Positions 1 to 4,781 of a stretch of 5,868 bases of DNA are shown here, piece after piece. A program made the translations under genes and the position numbers. How positions within the stretch are numbered: position 1 is the stretch's first letter; each line of letters begins with the position of its first letter. The stretch spans positions 1 to 5,868 of the forward strand of contig JBFLVN010000230.1 in the NCBI GenBank assembly GCA_040758475.1, given 5' to 3'. The notes beneath the pieces were generated by a model, which searched no databases, had not been told where the DNA came from, and saw nothing but the letters and a program-made list of their open reading frames with translations. Source of the DNA: JBFLVN01 sp040758475 (GTDB lineage: Bacteria > JAGRBM01).

Positions 1-2
1 AC

Positions 3-209
3 CGGGTGGCCGGTGAGATGCCCCGGCCCTGGGTGCTGTCGGCCCCGATTCTTCTCTATCGCCTTGCCATGCTGGCCTGGGCCCTCTGGCTCGCCTTCGC
101 CCTGCTAAGATGGCTCCGGTGGGGGTGGGATTGCCTCACGGCCGGTGGCGGCTGGCGCAAGCGGCCCGCCGTGGCAACCGCCCGTCCTCCCACCAATCCG
201 AGCGAGTAG
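3..209 (+). CDS. C-terminal part of an integral membrane protein (5' end outside window)
   Basis: The reading frame is open from the left edge to the TAG at 207-209, so this is probably the tail of a longer gene; a GTG at 6 and an ATG at 18 are possible starts but have no visible ribosome binding site inside the window. The product has one strongly hydrophobic, Trp/Leu/Ala-rich segment, roughly residues 10-34 counted from the GTG at 6. It is followed by a basic, Trp-rich stretch (RWLRW, then WRKRP), which fits a final transmembrane helix with a cytoplasmic basic tail. I do not recognise the family. The stop lies 10 nt before the hydrolase start at 220, so the two genes are probably co-transcribed. 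It could alternatively be a complete small membrane protein of about 67 residues, which I consider less likely. Confidence 0.5.
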   Translation, partial: RVAGEMPRPWVLSAPILLYRLAMLAWALWLAFALLRWLRWGWDCLTAGGGWRKRPAVATARPPTNPSE

Positions 210-219
210 ACTCGTGCCC

Positions 220-1305
220 ATGAAAGCCAAGCGCGTCGCCGCCGGAAGCGCCCTTGCCTTAAGTGGCGTGGGGTTCCTGGCCTATGGGATCGGCTGGGCC
301 GTTTCGGCCCCTGGATACAAGGGCGAAAAATCCGATCACTTTGATGGCAAGATGTTCCACAACTTAAAGCCCCTTTCCCGCCAGCGGGGAAAGGATTTCC
401 TAAATTGGATGCTTTCCCGTGAACCGGGCAAGTGGCCCGATTGGATCGATGCCAAGCCCGGCCCCAAACCCCCGGAGCGTGTGGGGCGAGGGGAACTGCG
501 GACGACGTTCGTGGGGCACGCTTGCGTGCTCGTGCAGATGGACGGAATGAATTTCCTCACGGACCCCCATTACTCGGAACGGACGAGCCCTGTCTCTTGG
601 GTGGGGCCGCGCCGGAGGCGCCCCCCGGGCATCCGTTTCGAGGACCTTCCGCCCATCGACGCCGTGCTCGTGAGCCACAACCACTACGACCATCTGGATA
701 TTCCGACTCTCCAGCGGCTTGCCAAGGAACATCGGCTCAAAATTTTTACGGGCCTTGGAAATTCGCAACTTCTTGAATCCTCGGGCATTCAAAATTCGAA
801 AGATCTGGATTGGTGGCAAGGCGTTGAATTGACACCCGAAATCCGCGTGACGTTCGTTCCCGCCCAGCATTTCTCCTCCCGCGGTCTTGCCGATCGCAAT
901 CAAACCCTCTGGGGCGGCTTTGTGATCGAAGGGCCCGCCGGGAAAGTCTATTTTGCCGGGGACACGGGCATGGGGCCGCACTTTGAAATGATCCGTGAGA
1001 AGTTCGGGGAGATGCGGCTGGCGCTCCTTCCCATCGGAGCGTTCAATCCAAGTTGGTTCATGGGGCCGGTCCATACTTCCCCCGAGGAAGCCGTCGAAGC
1101 GCATAAGATTTTAGGCGCCGCCCACAGCATTCCGATCCACTACGGAACCTTTCCCCTCGCCGACGATAGCTACGAGCAACCCCTTGAAGCCCTCGAAAAA
1201 GCCCTCGTCGCCGCGAACCTCTCGAACCCCGCCTTCAAGGTCGTTCCCGAAGGCGAGGGGTGGGACGTGCCGGAAACGAGAGAACCCGAGCCGTCTTCCA
1301 AGTAA
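220..1305 (+). CDS. Membrane-anchored MBL-fold metallo-hydrolase, NAPE-PLD/COG2220-like
   Basis: Predicted metallo-beta-lactamase-fold hydrolase of 361 residues. Residues 6-28 form a hydrophobic N-terminal segment (signal anchor or uncleaved signal), placing the catalytic domain in the periplasm or at the membrane. Visible motifs are VGHAC (His100), TDP (114-116), the signature HNHYDH (His153, His155, Asp157, His158), QHFSSR (His217), AGDTG (Asp248), HTSPEEA (from 285) and HYGTF (His307). These supply the usual set of ligands for two metal ions. The basic run before PPGI (about 131-134) and the HYGTF end are typical of proteins related to N-acylphosphatidylethanolamine phospholipase D and UlaG/RomA. 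By family this suggests a phosphodiesterase-type or lipid-related hydrolase; the substrate cannot be read from sequence. The ATG at 220 is chosen because an in-frame ATG at 145 would add 25 atypical residues overlapping the previous gene. A GTG at 214 is also possible, and no strong ribosome binding site is visible. Confidence 0.88.
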   Translation: MKAKRVAAGSALALSGVGFLAYGIGWAVSAPGYKGEKSDHFDGKMFHNLKPLSRQRGKDFLNWMLSREPGKWPDWIDAKPGPKPPERVGRGELRTTFVGHACVLVQMDGMNFLTDPHYSERTSPVSWVGPRRRRPPGIRFEDLPPIDAVLVSHNHYDHLDIPTLQRLAKEHRLKIFTGLGNSQLLESSGIQNSKDLDWWQGVELTPEIRVTFVPAQHFSSRGLADRNQTLWGGFVIEGPAGKVYFAGDTGMGPHFEMIREKFGEMRLALLPIGAFNPSWFMGPVHTSPEEAVEAHKILGAAHSIPIHYGTFPLADDSYEQPLEALEKALVAANLSNPAFKVVPEGEGWDVPETREPEPSSK

Positions 1306-1326
1306 ACCCGCCTTACTTCGTTTTTT
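1300..1326 (+). terminator. Weak terminator candidate at the hydrolase stop codon
   Basis: AAGTAA (1300-1305, containing the stop codon) and TTACTT (1313-1318) form a perfect 6-bp inverted repeat with a 7-nt loop, followed after CG by six T residues (1321-1326). The geometry resembles an intrinsic terminator, but the stem is short and AT-rich, so it would be weak. It could also be chance, or part of the TTACTT-rich control region upstream of the acyl-CoA dehydrogenase genes. Confidence 0.3.
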
Positions 1327-1365
1327 CCCGTTACTTGAACCCCCCGGAAACCTGTGCGAAGCTCC

Positions 1366-1395
1366 CCGGGCCCGGAAGTGAGCGAGCGCTTACTT
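1366..1395. promoter_or_regulatory. Candidate TetR-type operator (1376-1395) with an adjoining GC palindrome
   Basis: Bases 1376-1395 read AAGTGAGCGAGCGCTTACTT: two 9-nt arms around a 2-nt centre, with a single mismatch (1380 against 1391). Length, near-perfect dyad symmetry and the AGTGAGCG/CGCTTACT arms resemble operators of TetR-family repressors, many of which control acyl-CoA dehydrogenase operons. It ends 34 nt before the ATG at 1430, which suits repression of that promoter. A perfect 10-bp palindrome, CCGGGCCCGG, abuts it at 1366-1375. I could not pick a convincing -35/-10 pair; TTGAAC at 1335-1340 is a weak -35 candidate. No regulator gene lies in the window, so the assignment is inference. 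Confidence 0.45.
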
Positions 1396-1416
1396 TTGGG
1401 CGTTCCAAGCAAATAC

Positions 1417-1423
1417 GGAGGAA
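1417..1423 (+). promoter_or_regulatory. Ribosome binding site of first acyl-CoA dehydrogenase
   Basis: GGAGGAA is a near-ideal Shine-Dalgarno sequence with 6 nt to the ATG at 1430, and it fixes that start. Confidence 0.85.
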
Positions 1424-1429
1424 TCCCCG

Positions 1430-2656
1430 ATGGCTGTCGCCCGGCGTCCCGAGGAAGAAGATACGCCCGAGCAGGCGGAGTACCGCGCCACGCTCAAGAA
1501 GTGGCTTGAGAAAAACCTGCCTTCCAAACCGAGCTTCCATCTCCCTTTGAGTTTTCTGGAAGTCGAGACGAAGGACCAACTCGATTACCTGCAGGCGTGG
1601 CAGAAGAAGTGCTACGAGGCCGGCTATGTAGGAATCGAAGTGGCCAAGCAGTACGGTGGCCACGGGGGCCAGCCTTGGCAGGCCAAGATCGTCAACCAGG
1701 AATTCGCCCGCTCCCGGGCGCCGATCCTCTTTAACGTCGTCGCCATGCGGATGGCCATGCCAACCATCCTCACCCACGGCACGGAAGAGCAGAAAAAGAA
1801 GTACGTGGGACGAATCCTCTCGGGCGACGACGTGTGGGCCCAGGGCTTTTCGGAGCCCAATGCCGGGTCGGATTTGGGCTCGGTCCAGACGTTCGTGGAG
1901 AAACGGGGCGATCACTACATCGCCAACGGGCACAAGATATGGACCACGGTCGGGCAATTCGGCGACTACATGATTCTTCTCGCCCGGACGAACAAGGAAG
2001 CCAAGAAGCACGAAGGACTCTCCTATTTCCTCCTGCCCATGAAGCAGCCGGGCGTAGAGGTAAAACCCCTCGTCAAAATGACCCGGGAAGCCACCTTCAA
2101 TCAGGTCCACATCGAGAACGCCAAAATCCCGCTCGACTGTCTCCTGGGCCGCGAAGGGCAGGGATGGACGATCGCCATGACTACGCTCCTCCACGAGCGC
2201 GGGGCCTCGGGGGGCGGCGACGGCCAGGGGCTGCACGTGGCTTTTGAAGGGGCCGTGGCGCGGATCGGAAAGCTCGCCAAGGAAGTAAAGCGCGGCAAGA
2301 GCCGGGCCATCGACGATCCCGTCGTCCGGGACCGCCTCGCCCAGATGGCCATCGAGGCCGAATGCGTGCGTCAGAACGGGACGCGCCTCCGGGTCCAGGC
2401 CCTTCACGACTGGCCCATGGGGCTCCTCCTTATGTCCAAGCTCACCTATTCCGAACTCATGATGCGGATGCAGGAGCTGTCCGTCGAACTCCAGGGCCCG
2501 GCGGCGGGGCAGGGGCATGGCTCTCCCAACGCCATTGATGGCGGCTCCTGGCAGCTCGCCCACATGAACGGCTACGGGCCGATCATCGGCGGCGGGACGA
2601 GCGAGATTCAGAAGAACATCATCGGCGAGCGCATCCTGGGCCTCGCGAAAGGTTGA
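1430..2656 (+). CDS. Acyl-CoA dehydrogenase, probable catalytic-base subunit of a heteromeric enzyme
   Basis: FAD-dependent dehydrogenase of 408 residues that would introduce an alpha,beta double bond into an acyl-CoA in the cytoplasm. The length is normal for the family. Visible motifs are the flavin/substrate signature FSEPNAGSD (140-148), GHKIWTT (167-173), LLHERG on predicted helix G (254-258, Glu256), and the C-terminal GGGTSEIQKNIIGERILGL (387-405). The position equivalent to Glu376 of medium-chain acyl-CoA dehydrogenase is Gly here (GGGTSE). The likely base is therefore Glu256, as in isovaleryl-CoA dehydrogenase-type and ChsE-type enzymes. The usual RxQFGxPI motif is absent; a Lys/Arg/Asp-rich stretch (about 284-306) lies in its place, implying that the FAD-binding Arg comes from a partner. 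The partner is the gene starting 11 nt downstream. Acyl substrate unknown. The start is supported by a strong Shine-Dalgarno at 1417. Confidence 0.93.
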   Translation: MAVARRPEEEDTPEQAEYRATLKKWLEKNLPSKPSFHLPLSFLEVETKDQLDYLQAWQKKCYEAGYVGIEVAKQYGGHGGQPWQAKIVNQEFARSRAPILFNVVAMRMAMPTILTHGTEEQKKKYVGRILSGDDVWAQGFSEPNAGSDLGSVQTFVEKRGDHYIANGHKIWTTVGQFGDYMILLARTNKEAKKHEGLSYFLLPMKQPGVEVKPLVKMTREATFNQVHIENAKIPLDCLLGREGQGWTIAMTTLLHERGASGGGDGQGLHVAFEGAVARIGKLAKEVKRGKSRAIDDPVVRDRLAQMAIEAECVRQNGTRLRVQALHDWPMGLLLMSKLTYSELMMRMQELSVELQGPAAGQGHGSPNAIDGGSWQLAHMNGYGPIIGGGTSEIQKNIIGERILGLAKG

Positions 2657-2661
2657 GGAGA
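2655..2661 (+). promoter_or_regulatory. Ribosome binding site of second acyl-CoA dehydrogenase
   Basis: GAGGAGA overlaps the stop codon of the preceding gene and sits 6 nt before the ATG at 2668. It favours this ATG over the in-frame TTG at 2653, and its position suggests coupled translation of the two subunits. Confidence 0.75.
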
Positions 2662-2667
2662 AAGACC

Positions 2668-3822
2668 ATGGCGAAGAAAGAAGCCAAAGCGGCGGTCGAA
2701 CGGTTCGAGTACGGCGAAAAGCAGGAACTCCTCCGGCAATCGGCCAAGAAATTCCTGGCCGAGCACTTTTCGACGGAGAAAGTCCGGAAGCTTCTGGAAG
2801 AAGAAAAAGCCCACAGTGAGAGCACTTGGCGGCAGATGGCCGATCTGGGCTGGCATGGGATTTTGATTCCAGAGGATTTCGGGGGCGCGGAGCTTTCGAT
2901 TTTCGAACTCGGCGTCCTTCTCGAAGAAATGGGTTGGAACGTGGCCACCGGCCCCTATCTCCACGCGCAACTCGCCGTGCTGGTTCTTCTGGAAGCCGCC
3001 AACACCAAACAAAAGAAATCCTTGTTTCCGTCAATTGCCGAAGGGAAAATTATTCCGACCCTCGCCCTTTGGGAGAAGGACCAGGGATGGGACGCGACGG
3101 CGGGCGGCGTCAAAGCGAAGAAGGCCGGAAAGAAAGGCTTCGTTCTTTCGGGCACAAAGCTCTTCGTGGGGGACGCCCAGAACGCGGACCTCCTCGTCGT
3201 GACCGCTTCAACGCCCAAAGGTCCTTCGCTCTTCCTCGTCGATGCCCGGGCCAAGGGGGTCAAGATTACGCCCGACAAGCTGGTGGACGAAACACGCCGG
3301 AGCGCCCGGGTGGATTTGAAGAACGTGGCCGTTTCCGCCGACGCCCTCCTTGGCGCCGAAGGGAAGGCCGCCGGGATTTTGGCAAAAGTTTACCCCCGCA
3401 TTTGGTCGGCCATTTCGGCCGAGATGGTAGGCGCCGCCCGCCGGGTGTTCCGGGTTTCCGTCGATTACGCGAAAGTGCGCGAGCAATTCGGCCGGCCCAT
3501 CGGAGCGTTCCAGGGGGTAAAGCACCGCCTCGTAGACCGCATGGTGGAACTCGAAAACGCCCGCTCTTTGGTCTACGGCGCCCTCTGGGCCCAGGATCAC
3601 GAACCGGCCCGGGCCGAGCGCGTCGCCCGGATGGCGAAGGCCTATTTGTCCGATGTCGGTCCTCGCGTGGGGGATACGGCCGTGCGCACCCACGGCGGCA
3701 TCGGATTTACCTGGGAATGCGACGTCCATCTCTTCTGGAAGCGCCTCAGGTGGGGCCAGAGCCAGTACGGCGATGCGGCCTACCACCGGGCGTTCATCGG
3801 GGACGAGTTGGCGGCAGGCTGA
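2668..3822 (+). CDS. Acyl-CoA dehydrogenase, probable FAD-Arg partner subunit without catalytic Glu
   Basis: Acyl-CoA dehydrogenase-fold protein of 384 residues. The C-terminal half is well conserved: REQFGRPIGAFQ (271-282), carrying the FAD-contacting Arg271, and THGGIGFTWE (341-350) followed by FWKR (356-359). The N-terminal flavin motif is degenerate: LWEKDQGWDAT replaces the usual FSEPNAGSD, and GTKLFVGDAQNAD replaces GxKxWxT. No Glu is found at either known catalytic position: helix G reads YPRIW where YERL is usual, and the end reads QYGDAAYHR where YEGTxxIxR is usual. The subunit therefore looks non-catalytic alone. It is paired with the gene ending at 2656 (11-nt gap). The arrangement matches the mycobacterial FadE26/FadE27 and FadE28/FadE29 (ChsE) alpha2beta2 type, in which each active site is shared between unlike subunits. 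A hairpin terminator follows. Confidence 0.92.
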   Translation: MAKKEAKAAVERFEYGEKQELLRQSAKKFLAEHFSTEKVRKLLEEEKAHSESTWRQMADLGWHGILIPEDFGGAELSIFELGVLLEEMGWNVATGPYLHAQLAVLVLLEAANTKQKKSLFPSIAEGKIIPTLALWEKDQGWDATAGGVKAKKAGKKGFVLSGTKLFVGDAQNADLLVVTASTPKGPSLFLVDARAKGVKITPDKLVDETRRSARVDLKNVAVSADALLGAEGKAAGILAKVYPRIWSAISAEMVGAARRVFRVSVDYAKVREQFGRPIGAFQGVKHRLVDRMVELENARSLVYGALWAQDHEPARAERVARMAKAYLSDVGPRVGDTAVRTHGGIGFTWECDVHLFWKRLRWGQSQYGDAAYHRAFIGDELAAG

Positions 3823-3857
3823 TTCACCTGAGCTAGAAAAAACAACGTTCGGCTTTT

Positions 3858-3883
3858 GGCTGGCTTTTAGCCGCCTTTCTTTT
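3858..3883 (+). terminator. Intrinsic terminator after the acyl-CoA dehydrogenase pair
   Basis: GGC (3858-3860) and GGCT (3862-3865) pair with AGCC (3869-3872) and GCC (3873-3875) around a TTT loop, with T3861 bulged, followed by TTTCTTTT at 3876-3883. This gives a 7-bp GC-rich stem with a T-rich tail, ending the ACAD unit 36 nt after its stop. A GGCTTTT direct repeat (3851 and 3862) contributes to the stem. Confidence 0.65.
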
Positions 3884-3914
3884 CCTCGCGGGGCCGGGAA
3901 CACTTGCGCCATCC

Positions 3915-3920
3915 GGAGGA
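3915..3920 (+). promoter_or_regulatory. Ribosome binding site of the Met-rich secreted protein
   Basis: GGAGGA lies 7 nt before the ATG at 3928. It selects that start over the in-frame TTG at 3904, and the resulting protein begins directly with a standard signal peptide. Confidence 0.8.
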
Positions 3921-3927
3921 CAATTCC

Positions 3928-4701
3928 ATGAAACGCCTTTGGTCTTTGGCCATCGCAACCGCCTTGGTGTTTTCCCTCGCACCGCTCGTCCGGGCGGAAA
4001 AACTTCCCGAACCGAAGGTCGAATACTCGGCCGATCGAGTGATGGAAACCGAGGAAATGACGATCAAGGGCAAGGTCTACCACGCTCCCCAAAAAGACCG
4101 TAATGAAATGAGCATGGAGGGGATGACCCAGGTGAGCATCATGCGCCGGGACAAGAAAGTGATGTGGATCCTGATGCCCGCCCAGAAGGCTTATATGGAA
4201 CACCCCATGGGCAAGCCCAATCCGAAGGAGCAAGAGCAGCCCGACGACATGGATTACGAAATGACCAAGGTCGGGGAAGAAAAGCTCGAAGGCCTCAACA
4301 CGACGAAGTACAAGATCGTCGCTAAGAGCAAAGACGGCACCAAGATGGGTGGCTTCATGTGGATGGCCCACAAGGAAGGCATCATGGTGAAGATGGATGC
4401 CATCGCGGCCACCGAGGGGAAGGAAAAGCGCCGCATGAAGATGACCCTCCAGAACATCAAGATCGGGAAGCAGGATCCTTCACTCTTTGAAATCCCCTCC
4501 GGCTTTAGCCGCATGAACATGCCGGGCATGATGGGCGGCGGGCCTCCTTCCGGCGGTGGCCGCCCCTCGAAAGCCGGCGGCCCTCCGGCGGGGATGCCCC
4601 CCGGTGTTGGTCCCAACATGACGCCGGACCAGATCGAAGCGTTGAAGAAGCGGATGATGGAACAGTACGGCCAAGGCGCCCACGGAGGCGAGGACGAATA
4701 A
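3928..4701 (+). CDS. Secreted methionine-rich DUF4412-like protein with Gly/Pro tail
   Basis: Exported protein of 257 residues. Residues 1-23 form a Sec signal peptide: a KR start, a hydrophobic core, and predicted cleavage after VRA. There is no Cys at the junction, so it is not a lipoprotein. The body (about 30-185) follows the pattern I associate with DUF4412-type proteins: an opening YSADRVME, then GKVYHAP, a QVSIMRRDKKVMWILMP block, GLNTTKYKI and FMWMAHKEGI. This is consistent with a beta-sheet shell like that of lipoprotein carriers (LolA-like), although that resemblance is inference. About 27 of some 234 mature residues are Met, which is unusually high. Residues about 196-228 form a low-complexity Met/Gly/Pro segment (MNMPGMM, GGGPPSGGG), and a short amphipathic helix (about 231-246) precedes an acidic end. 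The function is unknown; metal binding or resistance to misfolding are possibilities only. It is a single-gene unit between two terminators. Confidence 0.8.
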   Translation: MKRLWSLAIATALVFSLAPLVRAEKLPEPKVEYSADRVMETEEMTIKGKVYHAPQKDRNEMSMEGMTQVSIMRRDKKVMWILMPAQKAYMEHPMGKPNPKEQEQPDDMDYEMTKVGEEKLEGLNTTKYKIVAKSKDGTKMGGFMWMAHKEGIMVKMDAIAATEGKEKRRMKMTLQNIKIGKQDPSLFEIPSGFSRMNMPGMMGGGPPSGGGRPSKAGGPPAGMPPGVGPNMTPDQIEALKKRMMEQYGQGAHGGEDE

Positions 4702-4736
4702 GGTCGGATATTTTTGGGATGAAACGCACGATTCTT

Positions 4737-4764
4737 CAGGGGCGCAAAAGCGCCCCTGTTTCTT
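4737..4764 (+). terminator. Strong intrinsic terminator after the Met-rich protein
   Basis: A perfect 9-bp GC-rich stem (CAGGGGCGC at 4737-4745 with GCGCCCCTG at 4750-4758) closes an AAAA loop and is followed at once by TTTCTT (4759-4764). It lies 35 nt after the preceding stop and 17 nt before the next start. Confidence 0.88.
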
Positions 4765-4768
4765 AAAT

Positions 4769-4777
4769 GGGGGGAAA
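4769..4777 (+). promoter_or_regulatory. Purine-rich ribosome binding site deciding a GTG start
   Basis: GGGGGGAAA (4769-4777) is suitably placed for the GTG at 4782. An in-frame ATG at 4767 would add five residues, but its Shine-Dalgarno would have to lie inside the terminator hairpin and T-tract. I therefore prefer the GTG, which also gives the more regular signal peptide. Confidence 0.55.
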
Positions 4778-4781
4778 CAAC

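Noticed and set aside
145..219. Upstream ATG start for the metallo-hydrolase
   Set aside because: It would overlap the preceding gene by 65 nt and add a Pro-rich leader before an otherwise normal N-terminal anchor. The ATG at 220 fits better.
1335..1363. Sigma70-type promoter (TTGAAC, then 17 nt) before the first dehydrogenase
   Set aside because: No acceptable -10 hexamer lies at the required distance (GAAGCT), so only the -35-like half can be seen.
1331..3034. Long minus-strand open frame (567 codons) opposite the acyl-CoA dehydrogenases
   Set aside because: It is antisense to two strongly conserved genes with good start sites. Its translation is Arg/Pro/Gly/His-rich without motifs, as expected from GC-rich codon shadows.
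2826..3836. Plus-strand open frame of 336 codons in another frame of the second dehydrogenase
   Set aside because: Its translation is Arg/Gly/Pro-rich and low in hydrophobic residues, and it is wholly nested in a gene with clear family motifs.
3208..4371. Minus-strand open frame of 387 codons
   Set aside because: It crosses the end of the second dehydrogenase, the terminator region and the Met-rich gene in antisense. It has no recognisable domain and a His-rich composition reflecting reversed Met codons.
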